Part shown: positions 24,432 through 33,355 of the stretch, one piece after another
Layout of the letters: each line of letters opens with the position of its first letter
Position numbering within the stretch: the first letter of the stretch is position 1
Source: a virus
IMG/VR virus record: IMGVR_UViG_3300021378_000020
Location: 1-64,000 of that record
Length of the DNA: 64,000 nucleotides
Direction: 5' to 3' (one strand)
The notes under the pieces: generated by a model
Databases searched by the model: none
What the model saw: only the letters and a program-made list of their open reading frames with translations
Told to the model about the DNA's origin: nothing
Made by a program: the position numbers and the translations under genes

Positions 24432-25306
24432 TATGATATATCTCCAAATGGATTGGACTCAGAGAAGTCCACAAAATCATTAGCGAAATCATCAAACACT
24501 TTATTCTGTGAAAGTGGTTGGATTTCATTTATACCATCATCTATAGCTGTAGGGGTAAGAGAAGCGTTATCTCCTATTATCGGACGGTCAGTCGTCCATA
24601 AACGGTACTCACCATCTGTTGAACCAGTGTGCGCAATCTTGAGAAGACGCGTTTCATGGTTCCAGTATGTTACCTCACCTTCAATCTGATAGTCGGTAAA
24701 GTCTTGGGATACATTTTCGCCTACCTGATAATATTCGGATTCCCCAGTACCATCCATAATAAGTTCGTACTGGAAGGCATGTTCTTCTTCTACTTGGTCG
24801 ATAACATCAATACCAGTGTCAAAATCTTCATCAGAAAACTCGAACAATTCGCACTGCATACGGAACTGTGGTAGTTGCGATAATTGATAGAATGGTGATT
24901 CGGTCTCTACCTTCCTCACTTCGAACAGTGACTCTGACAGGGGAAGGTAAATCACATCACCTTCGCGTGGACGGAATTGATTGTCTGCAAGACGGTCACC
25001 AACAAGCTCACGCCATCTGCGACGAGCAATCACGAAGGTTGCTTGGTCTCGCAGTTCAATACCGAACTTAGTGAATAGGTCTCCTTCACCATCAAAGGCA
25101 TCAGTGTTTTCAATATACACCTCAACTTTGTATGCGTCAGAGAATTGGGACTGGATGCTGTCTAGGAAAATTTCTTCTCTCTCGACAATCTCTCTAGGAA
25201 GATAATATACGTCCTGTCCGTAAAACTGGATGGCCTCAATCAGAATATCTTCGTAGAGATTCTGTTCAGGTCTGTGTTTTTGACTTATATATGGATTAGT
25301 TGCCAT
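24431..25306 (-). CDS. 14: Neck protein (gp14)
   Basis: Neck component that, with gp13, closes the portal after packaging. The N-terminal 'YEDILIEAIQFYGQDVYYLPRE' in pieces and 'RPREGDVIYLPLSESLFEVRKVE' in pieces are typical of T4-like gp14. The C-terminal part is acidic. The 291 residues compare with 256 in T4. It stands between gp13 and gp15, with overlap to gp15. Confidence 0.94.
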   Translation of the reverse strand: MATNPYISQKHRPEQNLYEDILIEAIQFYGQDVYYLPREIVEREEIFLDSIQSQFSDAYKVEVYIENTDAFDGEGDLFTKFGIELRDQATFVIARRRWRELVGDRLADNQFRPREGDVIYLPLSESLFEVRKVETESPFYQLSQLPQFRMQCELFEFSDEDFDTGIDVIDQVEEEHAFQYELIMDGTGESEYYQVGENVSQDFTDYQIEGEVTYWNHETRLLKIAHTGSTDGEYRLWTTDRPIIGDNASLTPTAIDDGINEIQPLSQNKVFDDFANDFVDFSESNPFGDIS

Positions 25307-25309
25307 GGG

Positions 25310-26080
25310 TTACCCTACAAAAAAGATCGGGCCTTCGTCTTCCTCGTTACGGAATTTCTCCATGATTCGCTCAACATCAGCAAGTGCATCTTCATAGATG
25401 AGACGGGCATTAACAGTGACACCGCCAGGCAATGTCATACCGTCAAACTTAATTAAATTAGTTCCCCATTGACGTTTAATCAATGCAGTCGTATATTCTT
25501 TTAGGAACCGATGATTCCATAGTGAGTTATATTCGTTGACTGTTTCGTCTGGATTGCGAATACCATAGACCTCAAATATAACATAATCGTCTACTTTGAG
25601 GTTCGTTTTGGAAACGTGTAGATTAACACGGTTATATTGTCTATCGAATGTAATTTGTGGGTAACCACCCAGTTTCATATCTAGCAAGGATAATTGTTGT
25701 TGCATTTGTTCATAATGCGCAAGGTCACCTAATAAACCACCACCATTAGCAAAGTCGCTAATTGTATGTGACATAAACTGCCATGCGTCACTGAACCACC
25801 CAGAATGTGCATTGCTGAAACTCATAGGAATCATGCGAACTACCGCAGTGAGGTCTAAATCATCACCGAAGTCTACCTGTTGATTATCAATATCCGTTTG
25901 TGTCAGTTGATGCTTCAGATAGTATCGTTTGGAGCCATCCGGATGATTTTCACGAAACCACTGCAACGCCTCGTCGATACGGTCGTCTAGTTGTTCCTCG
26001 TCTATATTGACTTCAACTACCGGATGCCCCAAGGCACGTAGGCAGTAATCTATCAATTCTTCTCTACTTGTTGAATACAT
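25310..26080 (-). CDS. 13: Neck protein (gp13)
   Basis: Head-completion neck protein. Typical start 'SREELIDYCLRALGHPVVEVN' in pieces, then 'DRIDEALQWFRENHPDG', 'KLGGYPQITFDRQYNRVNLHV' in pieces and 'LKEYTTALIKRQWGTNLIKFDGMTLPGGV' in pieces. The 256 residues compare with 309 in T4. Two late promoters lie upstream after the terminator of the giant fibre gene; gp13, gp14, gp15, gp16, the oxygenase and gp17 follow as one unit. Confidence 0.95.
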   Translation of the reverse strand: MYSTSREELIDYCLRALGHPVVEVNIDEEQLDDRIDEALQWFRENHPDGSKRYYLKHQLTQTDIDNQQVDFGDDLDLTAVVRMIPMSFSNAHSGWFSDAWQFMSHTISDFANGGGLLGDLAHYEQMQQQLSLLDMKLGGYPQITFDRQYNRVNLHVSKTNLKVDDYVIFEVYGIRNPDETVNEYNSLWNHRFLKEYTTALIKRQWGTNLIKFDGMTLPGGVTVNARLIYEDALADVERIMEKFRNEEDEGPIFFVG

Positions 26081-26107
26081 GACTATAGTCCAATATTGGT
26101 TACGTAC

Positions 26108-26115
26108 TATTTATA
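26108..26115 (-). promoter_or_regulatory. T4-type late promoter, proximal, for the gp13 operon
   Basis: Exact TATAAATA on the minus strand 28 nt before the gp13 ATG. Confidence 0.85.
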
Positions 26116-26119
26116 CGTT

Positions 26120-26127
26120 TATTTATA
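26120..26127 (-). promoter_or_regulatory. T4-type late promoter, distal, for the gp13 operon
   Basis: Second exact TATAAATA on the minus strand, 12 nt upstream of the first. This is the same tandem arrangement as at 17044-17067. Confidence 0.75.
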
Positions 26128-26141
26128 TAAAAATTAAATAT

Positions 26142-26168
26142 AAAAAAAGGGGGAACCGAAGTCCCCCC
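26142..26168 (-). terminator. Intrinsic terminator after the 2300-codon fibre gene
   Basis: On the minus strand a GGGGGG run and a CCCCC run flank ACTTCGGTT and are followed by seven T. The stem has a slight bulge around the TTCG loop. Confidence 0.9.
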
Positions 26169-26191
26169 TTATATCTTGGTAAAAACCTAGA

Positions 26192-29100
26192 TTAGTTAAC
26201 GATAGTACCGTTCACATCGTAGATGTCAATACGGTAGTGTGAACCATCCTGACCTTCTAGTTTAGTAGTATCATCCGACACAACAGCTTCAGCAACACGT
26301 AGTGATTGTTCTGCTTCCACTTCATCAACTGCAATCTCGCCAGTCGCTTGTAGTTTAGTATCATTGATACACAAACCACCAGACAACGTAGCCTTGACAA
26401 GTTCATCAGAGTAGTACTTATTGGTAATACCTTCTGGGATATTATCAGTAGTGCGACCTTCCAAATCTGTCAATCGAGTACCGTGACCACCAATTACACC
26501 ACTTAGGGTGCTGTCAGCGTTCTGGAACTCAGTAACGATTTCTGCAAGAGAGTTTAGTGCAGCAGAGTCAGTGTTAGACAAGATGTTAGAAATCTGAGTC
26601 TGTAGACCAGATTCCGCAGATGTTGCACGAGTTTCTTCGGCAGCGATTGCACTTGTAACATCAGAACTAATACCAGTTAGACCAGAACCATCACCGATGA
26701 ACGATGGTGCAGTAACAGGAGCACCAAACGACCAATCAGAATCTGAAGAGTAAGACAAAGTACCAGCTTCAGAGGTCTTGATTTCGATACCATTGTCACC
26801 AGTAGGAGTAGCACTAGTACCTAACGCAATTGACTTTGCGCCAGCAGCATTAGCAGCGTCACCGATTGCAATACCACCATCGGTATTTGCAACAGTGTTT
26901 CTACCAACTCTAAGTGACTTAGAACCTCGACCAATCTCCAAGTCTAATGGAGTTTGAACTTCCTGTTCGATAGCAGCATCAATTGCAGCACCAAGCTCGG
27001 ACTTATCAGAATCAAGTCTCGCACCTAACGTACCAATTGCAGTGTCGAGTTCAGACTTATCAGAATCAAGTCTTAGACCAAGTGCAGCATCACCAGCGCC
27101 ACGTGCATTCTCTTCAGAGCTTAAGTCCGCTTCAAGTGCAGTGAGGTTGTTCTCAGCAATAGTCAATCGACTTTCGTTACCAGTAACACCAGAGTCAACA
27201 TAGTCTTTACTAGCAAATACTGAAGCATCGACACCATAAGAACTAGTACTTGATGTTGGAGCTGCAGCAATAAGTGGACTAATAGAACCACCGTCAGCCG
27301 TCTCTTCATTCATATCAATAATAGTTGAACCACCAACGGTATATACATTATACAGGTTTTCAGCTTCGCTGCCACCAGAGTATCTCGGGCCGTCGAACAC
27401 AGTAACTTCATTTAATAGTTCACCTGTTAGTATGCTATAAATTGCAATACCCTTCTTCAACTGCTGGGTACCAGAATTATAGTCTCCCAAAGGAACGAAT
27501 AAAACATCCCCAGACAGTGCAAGAGCCGCTTTGCCAAGACCTTGGGTGTTGTTCAAAACTTGCCAAGGATTGTTGCTGTCCTCTACGAACGAACGTATGT
27601 AACTACCATCAACAGGATTATGGACATGTGCACGGTTTGTACCATCTGTTTCTTGAGTCCTGAATACTACATACTTGTCATTGACAGTGATACCATTAGC
27701 AAACATGATGGTGTTGTTAGTTGGGCCATGCCACAATTCATTGTATACAATTCCAGCAAGACCGTAAGATCCGGAGGTACTCAATATAGTGATGCCGGCG
27801 TTAGTATTACCAGTCACCCCACCAGTTACAAAGTAACCGCCACCGAAGTCTGTTTCATCAGGGACTCCTGGCGTGTCAAAGGAGTATAACTCAGACCAAT
27901 CGGAGATGTTGTGTACTTTAACAGTATCAATGGCTTGATAAGTTCCCCCATAAACCGCGATTGCTCTAGTATCGTCTATAGTGAAGAGTCTACGTAGATT
28001 ATCTTCATTAATAGTTTTAACAAGACCGTGGTCTGCTTGGGCAATATTTCTTATATCATATATCTTACTGTATGCTCCAGTTCCAGTGTCATCACCTGTC
28101 GCCGCGCATCTACTTAGGGAAATGTAGTTGCCATTTACAGAAAGATAACTCAACCAAGAATAATTAAGTTCTGGGTAGTCCTCGGTAGCTTGGAAAGACT
28201 TGACCAGAGTACCATCTAGTAGATGTACATTGATTGTTAGTTCTCGATAAGTGTCGCTTGTGTCGCCTGGTATATTGGACATCAGCAAAGTCACGAAGTG
28301 AGTGTCTGTCGCATCTACCACTTTCACGTCGTCGGTTTTGGTGTATATTTCGTCAGGATCAGATATCGCAGCGAAGTCTGCTGATGTTAATAAAGACCAA
28401 TCAGCTACAGTCGTGGATACTTGCGTAATACCAGTACCAAAGTCTTCTGCTTGGATTGCAGACTCTGCTAGTTGTTTGATTGGTTCCATTCGGATATCAA
28501 CTTCAGCTAGACCAACTTTACTGTCTAGTGCAGCAGTAGTTGCAGCATCGTCTGCCTTATCAGCAAGAGCAGCAGTAGTTGCAGCATCGTCTGCCTTAGT
28601 GGCAAGACTTGCGGTTACTGTAGCAGCAAAGTTTGCGTCATCACCTAGAGCAGCTGCTAGTTCGTTAAGAGTATCTAACGAAGCAGGGGCAGCATCAATA
28701 GTATCAGCGATTGCTTGTGTTGCGGCAGTTCCGGCAGCAGCGATTGCAGCAGCTTGTGCAGCGTCTGCTTTGGCAGTTGCATCAGCAGATGCGGTAGAGA
28801 TTGCAGATGTTACCGCAGTTTCTCTAGCACCAGTCTCAACAGCAATTGCAGCATCCATCTGTGCAGTAGTTGAGTATGGAGTCAAGTCAGTTGCAGGAAT
28901 TGCAGCGATAGCTGAATCCATTTCAGCAGTAGTTGAGTAACCAGACAAATCTACACCAGCAACACCAGAGTCAACATAGTCTTTAGTAGCAAATACTGAA
29001 GCATCAACGATATAACTTGATGTGCTAGAAGACACAACATCATACATGCCGATATCTGTGGATGACTGTTCCGTTCTATAGATGAACTTAGAAGAACCGG

Positions 29101-32100
29101 ATAAGTAGGCAAATGGTTTCGCACCACCATCAGTACCTTCTCTACTAAAGATATTTCCCGCAGACAGAGTTTGTCCAGTCACAACTTCACTTAGAGTATC
29201 TCCAAGAGTGTAAATCTGTATACTATCACTGGAACCAACTCCCGCAGCAATAACATTCCCGTCAATAAACAAGAGTCCACCATAACCAGCATTTGTGGTA
29301 TCTATATTATAGATAGGTTCAAATACACTATTGTGGAGGTCTTCATTCTTATATACTATAACACCGAAGTCTCCACTGCTACCTTGGTTCATTGGAGCAT
29401 ATGCTATAAAGTAAGTTCCGTTCGTATCTGTTTGTTGACCGAATTGGCTGTTTGCACCGTCACCCAAACCACTAATACCACCAAACGCAAAAGAGTTTTG
29501 TAGTGTTAGAGTTGAACCTGATAAGGTGTAGTGATGTAAACCGCCATGAGTGCTTCCATAACTGACATAAACATTATTACCATGAACAGAAATTTCTTTA
29601 CCGAACCAGTTGTTACTGCCATAACCTTCAGCAATAGGATTCTCGATACGATAAACTTTGTTTCCTGTGGAAAGATCAAAGTGGTAGACAGCACCTGCTT
29701 CATATTGACCATCGACATTACCATCACCAATCGTGATATGTTCTGTACTACCAACATATAGATTAGAACCTTCTAAGGCAAGGCCTCGGCCACCGAATCT
29801 ACCTTTGAACTGATTCCAAGGGTTAGGAACATTGTCCGGTTCCAAGATGTATAAAGGCGAACCGTCTACAGCAGAGAAGACATGAACTCTACCTTGTTCA
29901 CCATTGTAATTATAAGAACCAGCAACGATATACTCATCGTTCATGATAATAGCAAGTGACCCCATTCTTTCGCCCGATGATGTACCATCTAGGGTGAATG
30001 CCAAAGAATTGTCCGACTGGTTAAATACATAAACTCTACCCTTATCACCATCATGAAGCCAGTCATTCGTGGCCCACTTCGTAGAGTTATTAGCAACAAT
30101 GGTACCATAAGCCCATGCGTCTGAAGTGACACTAGATGGGGCAGCAATCGTTGCAGGAGTCTGCAATACACTGTCCGAAGACCAGTCTACCAAAGTCTGT
30201 GAAGACAACGAAATGCCAGAACCAAAGTCTTCTGCTTGGATTGCAGACTCTGCTAGTTGCTTGATTGGTTCCATTCGGATATCAACTTCAGCTAGACCAA
30301 CTTTATCAGCAAGAGCAGCAGTAGTTGCAGCGTCATCAGCTTTAGTAGCAAGACTTGCGGTTACTGTAGCAGCAAAGTTTGCATCATCTCCAAGAGCAGC
30401 TGCTAGTTCATTCAACGTATCCAATGTAGCAGGAGCAGCATCAACAGTTGCAGCAACAACTTGGTCTGCGTATGTCTGAGCTTCTGACTTAGCAGTTGCA
30501 ATAGATGAATCCATCTGTGCAGTAGTTGAGTACGGAGTCAAGTCAGTTGCAGGAATTGCTGCAATTGCTGAATCCATCTGTGCAGTAGTTGAGTACGGAG
30601 TCAAGTCAGTTGCAGGAATTGCTGCAATTGCTGAATCCATCTGTGCAGTAGTTGCGTATGTAGATAAATCTACACCAGCAGCAGCCTGGTCAGCATATTC
30701 TTTAGTAGCATATGAAGACAAGTCTGTAAGAGCATCACTTAGGTTGTCAGAAACTTTAATTTCTGTCGCACTAATCGCAACACCAGCTTTCAAAGAAGTT
30801 TGAGTAGTTCCTAAAGAACCATCTGTCTGCACATAGTAGATTGAAGATGGGATAAGACCAGTATGACCAGAACTAATACCACCGGAAATTACAACAGACA
30901 CTTCATAGTTTGATGGTGTTTCCGAAGCTATACCGATATACTTAGTCGAGTCTATCTGTGCAACACTCTTCGTGAATGAGAATGAAGGCCAGCTAGAAGG
31001 ATTATAATCATGTCCCTGACCGTTTGGGGTCGAATTATGATTGAATCGATATGATAAACCAAAAATAGAACCATTGGATTTTTTAATACCCCAGAATGCA
31101 CCAGCGTCGGTGGTACTGGTAAAGCCAGGACGAATCACTTCATATGAATCCACAGGCGTTGTTGATGTATCCGAACTCCAAGTCTCGATGTGTAACTTAC
31201 CTATACTATATTGCCACTGATTTGATCCATTGTTATAGGTGGCCGCGGGATTTTCCCGCCTAGAAGTTATTATTAGACCATCATCCGAAACTTCAATACT
31301 ACGTTGATTTTCTGTCATCGCTAGTACGGTCGGAGGTGTACCAACATTGGAATTGATAACAGTGTCACTTACAAGCACACCACTATTATAGGCTGCCAAT
31401 CTTTCATCACCGCCCGCATAATAGTGTACAAGCATATTCCCTGTAGTACTATCAAATGCAGTACCAGTTACTATGTCAGCGTCAAACTCTAAATATGTAG
31501 CCTGTGGGTCATCGAATAATGGAGATTGTTGTGTAGAGTATTGATCCATATCGAAAACAATAACATTATACTTACTAGCATCTTGAGAAGTTTTTACTAT
31601 GTAGTAGGTATTATCAAAGTGGTTCATACCGCCGAGCATTATTGCTTCAATATCGTTGTTTGTATATTGCCACGCGACCGGGCTGCGTCCTCTATGGAAA
31701 GATTGACTGACAACACCAGTAGTTGAGATCTTGAGTCCTACTATTCCTGTTGCATTTCCATATTTTTCTCCAGCATGAAATATAAAGTCACTTCCGCCCC
31801 AAGGGTCTGTACCAGAGCCGGGAGTTACTCTATCATCATTCGCCCAATACCCATTAGACCAAACTTGAAGGTCAGAAACGCATATACCAGCCGTAGGCTG
31901 TACCGTCAACTCCTTAGCGCTACTCGCTGAACCCCAGATGACGGTATCATTTACAACTGTAAACCCTACTGCGATAAGTGGGTCGTTAGTGGTGTGCCCA
32001 AAGATGGCAATACCCTTTCCGCTTGTCTCGTTAAATGCGTAAGTGTAAATAGTATGCTGAGCGCCCCACTGTGTACTACTATGCGGAGTATAACCTGTGG

Positions 32101-33094
32101 CCATGGTGTAATAATCTCGCCAAGGGAAGATTGAACTGCTGAGTTCTTGTGGTTCGCCTTCAGAATCAAATTCTCCCACTATGAGGCTAACCTCATTAAG
32201 GCCCTCTCGGAGCAAGAAGAATTTTTGGTCGTTGTCGAAGGTTTTTAATCCGACCCTTGCTTTTGTGTTTGATTCTTGACCAATGTATTGTGAATACTTT
32301 CCAGTCAAGATATCTGATTCAGACTTTGACCAAGAAGCAATAGTACCACTAATGGCTTTACTCAAAGTACCGTCAGTGTTCATTGTTAGAGGTGTACCGG
32401 ATGTTATACCATCACCCGTAACAGTGAACGATTTGAGAGAATCCACCTTACTGTCTAGTGCAGCAGTAGTTGCAGCGGCATCAGCTTTAGTTGCAATACT
32501 AGTAGTAACAGTTGATGCAAAGTTCTCATCGTCACCTAGTGCGGCCGCTAATTCGTTAAGAGTGTCTAGAGCAGCAGGAGCAGCATCAACAGTTGCAGCA
32601 ACAACTTGGTCTGCGTATGTCTGAGCTTCTGACTTAGCAGTTGCAATAGATGAATCCATCTGTGCAGTAGTTGAGTACGGAGTCAAGTCAGCTGAAGGAA
32701 TTGCAGCAATTGCAGCATCCAAGTCTGCTTGTTGAGCAGCAGTATCAGCAAGAGCACCTTGAGCAGCAGTTGCTACGCCACTTGCAAGTGTCTGTTGAAT
32801 CTGCGTAATTGCAGTTGAATTGTTCGTGATTAAAGTTGAAATGTCACCGTCTTCACTTTGGAATAAAGCGACAATCTCTTGGAGTGTATCCAAGTGTTCC
32901 GGAGAAGTGCCAAGAATTGCATCTACCTGCGCCTGGAGGGCAGCAAGGTCACTTGCGACTGCTTCATTTACAGCCTCAGTGATTGCTGGTAGTACAAGTT
33001 TGCCTTCTGCGGTAATTACAAGTTGGTTACCGACAACTACTTCACCAGTAATGTCGACACCATTTTGTATTCTAAATTTCTTATTAGTACTCAT
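26192..33094 (-). CDS. Giant tail fibre with repeated propeller-like domains and YadA-type repeats
   Basis: A 2300-residue structural protein. The N-terminus ('FRIQNGVDITGEVVVGNQLVI' in pieces) is an attachment segment. Then Ala/Asp-rich linkers with 'LDTLNELAAALGDD' units (common in phage tail fibres) alternate with three large globular domains at about residues 220-780, 960-1365 and 1555-1965. The second and third have propeller-like repeats such as 'GRVYVFNQSDNSLAFTLDG' and 'GRVHVFSAVDGSPLYIL'. Near 2055-2100 are YadA-head-like repeats ('GGIAIGDAA ... AKSIALGTSA'), then 'PEGITNKYYSDE'. It stands where T4 has gp12/wac, upstream of gp13. Receptor binding is the likely job. Confidence 0.85.
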   Translation of the reverse strand: MSTNKKFRIQNGVDITGEVVVGNQLVITAEGKLVLPAITEAVNEAVASDLAALQAQVDAILGTSPEHLDTLQEIVALFQSEDGDISTLITNNSTAITQIQQTLASGVATAAQGALADTAAQQADLDAAIAAIPSADLTPYSTTAQMDSSIATAKSEAQTYADQVVAATVDAAPAALDTLNELAAALGDDENFASTVTTSIATKADAAATTAALDSKVDSLKSFTVTGDGITSGTPLTMNTDGTLSKAISGTIASWSKSESDILTGKYSQYIGQESNTKARVGLKTFDNDQKFFLLREGLNEVSLIVGEFDSEGEPQELSSSIFPWRDYYTMATGYTPHSSTQWGAQHTIYTYAFNETSGKGIAIFGHTTNDPLIAVGFTVVNDTVIWGSASSAKELTVQPTAGICVSDLQVWSNGYWANDDRVTPGSGTDPWGGSDFIFHAGEKYGNATGIVGLKISTTGVVSQSFHRGRSPVAWQYTNNDIEAIMLGGMNHFDNTYYIVKTSQDASKYNVIVFDMDQYSTQQSPLFDDPQATYLEFDADIVTGTAFDSTTGNMLVHYYAGGDERLAAYNSGVLVSDTVINSNVGTPPTVLAMTENQRSIEVSDDGLIITSRRENPAATYNNGSNQWQYSIGKLHIETWSSDTSTTPVDSYEVIRPGFTSTTDAGAFWGIKKSNGSIFGLSYRFNHNSTPNGQGHDYNPSSWPSFSFTKSVAQIDSTKYIGIASETPSNYEVSVVISGGISSGHTGLIPSSIYYVQTDGSLGTTQTSLKAGVAISATEIKVSDNLSDALTDLSSYATKEYADQAAAGVDLSTYATTAQMDSAIAAIPATDLTPYSTTAQMDSAIAAIPATDLTPYSTTAQMDSSIATAKSEAQTYADQVVAATVDAAPATLDTLNELAAALGDDANFAATVTASLATKADDAATTAALADKVGLAEVDIRMEPIKQLAESAIQAEDFGSGISLSSQTLVDWSSDSVLQTPATIAAPSSVTSDAWAYGTIVANNSTKWATNDWLHDGDKGRVYVFNQSDNSLAFTLDGTSSGERMGSLAIIMNDEYIVAGSYNYNGEQGRVHVFSAVDGSPLYILEPDNVPNPWNQFKGRFGGRGLALEGSNLYVGSTEHITIGDGNVDGQYEAGAVYHFDLSTGNKVYRIENPIAEGYGSNNWFGKEISVHGNNVYVSYGSTHGGLHHYTLSGSTLTLQNSFAFGGISGLGDGANSQFGQQTDTNGTYFIAYAPMNQGSSGDFGVIVYKNEDLHNSVFEPIYNIDTTNAGYGGLLFIDGNVIAAGVGSSDSIQIYTLGDTLSEVVTGQTLSAGNIFSREGTDGGAKPFAYLSGSSKFIYRTEQSSTDIGMYDVVSSSTSSYIVDASVFATKDYVDSGVAGVDLSGYSTTAEMDSAIAAIPATDLTPYSTTAQMDAAIAVETGARETAVTSAISTASADATAKADAAQAAAIAAAGTAATQAIADTIDAAPASLDTLNELAAALGDDANFAATVTASLATKADDAATTAALADKADDAATTAALDSKVGLAEVDIRMEPIKQLAESAIQAEDFGTGITQVSTTVADWSLLTSADFAAISDPDEIYTKTDDVKVVDATDTHFVTLLMSNIPGDTSDTYRELTINVHLLDGTLVKSFQATEDYPELNYSWLSYLSVNGNYISLSRCAATGDDTGTGAYSKIYDIRNIAQADHGLVKTINEDNLRRLFTIDDTRAIAVYGGTYQAIDTVKVHNISDWSELYSFDTPGVPDETDFGGGYFVTGGVTGNTNAGITILSTSGSYGLAGIVYNELWHGPTNNTIMFANGITVNDKYVVFRTQETDGTNRAHVHNPVDGSYIRSFVEDSNNPWQVLNNTQGLGKAALALSGDVLFVPLGDYNSGTQQLKKGIAIYSILTGELLNEVTVFDGPRYSGGSEAENLYNVYTVGGSTIIDMNEETADGGSISPLIAAAPTSSTSSYGVDASVFASKDYVDSGVTGNESRLTIAENNLTALEADLSSEENARGAGDAALGLRLDSDKSELDTAIGTLGARLDSDKSELGAAIDAAIEQEVQTPLDLEIGRGSKSLRVGRNTVANTDGGIAIGDAANAAGAKSIALGTSATPTGDNGIEIKTSEAGTLSYSSDSDWSFGAPVTAPSFIGDGSGLTGISSDVTSAIAAEETRATSAESGLQTQISNILSNTDSAALNSLAEIVTEFQNADSTLSGVIGGHGTRLTDLEGRTTDNIPEGITNKYYSDELVKATLSGGLCINDTKLQATGEIAVDEVEAEQSLRVAEAVVSDDTTKLEGQDGSHYRIDIYDVNGTIVN
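30507..30695 (-). repeat. 63-bp tandem repeat inside the giant fibre gene
   Basis: Three units start at 30507, 30570 and 30633. The first two are almost identical and the third diverges at its end. Each encodes 21 residues (DLTPYSTTAQMDSAIAAIPAT). Single copies of the same unit occur near 28850-28930 and 32655-32700, so the linkers grew by unit duplication. Confidence 0.9.
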
Positions 33095-33311
33095 TTTTAA
33101 GTATACCTTTTAGAATGGTTAATGAGGGACTGGACTGATTCCAGTCCCGATGAATAAAAGTAGAAGAATTCCACTTTCTATTTGGAATATGTTCTGAAGA
33201 CCAGAACGTATTTTAAATACCCCCAGCCCATTATGGACTGAGGAGTAAGCTTAAAAGGGGAAATGAAAGGGTTACTATATTTCCCAGTGATATTTGATAT
33301 TATTTATAATG
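33095..33311 (-). other. Leader of the giant fibre gene with two hairpins
   Basis: A long untranslated stretch precedes the 2300-codon gene. On the minus strand a 9-bp stem, GGGACTGGA/TCCAGTCCC, lies at 33126-33148 and a 6-bp GTTCTG/CAGAAC stem at 33191-33207; neither is followed by a T-run. A late promoter is at 33301-33308. The transcript would therefore carry a leader of about 200 nt, unlike the short leaders elsewhere. No ORF is visible in it. Confidence 0.6.
33301..33308 (-). promoter_or_regulatory. T4-type late promoter for the giant fibre gene
   Basis: Exact TATAAATA on the minus strand, just downstream of the terminator of the previous gene and 207 nt before the ATG at 33094. Confidence 0.8.
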
Positions 33312-33339
33312 AATTAAAGGGGGGTGGAAACCCACCCCC
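33312..33339 (-). terminator. Intrinsic terminator after the 1824-codon gene
   Basis: GGGGGTGG-GTTT-CCACCCCC on the minus strand, then C and TTTAATT. The stem is identical to the terminator at 18856-18880, with a weaker T-run. Confidence 0.85.
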
Positions 33340-33355
33340 GATTTTATGGTTTGTA

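Noticed and set aside
28302-28940. Long plus-strand open frames of up to 212 codons inside the giant fibre genes (also 30126-30479, 37245-37883)
   Set aside because: They are antisense to Ala-rich repeats, whose GCN-type codons rarely give stops on the other strand. They repeat the same low-complexity peptides and have no ribosome site.
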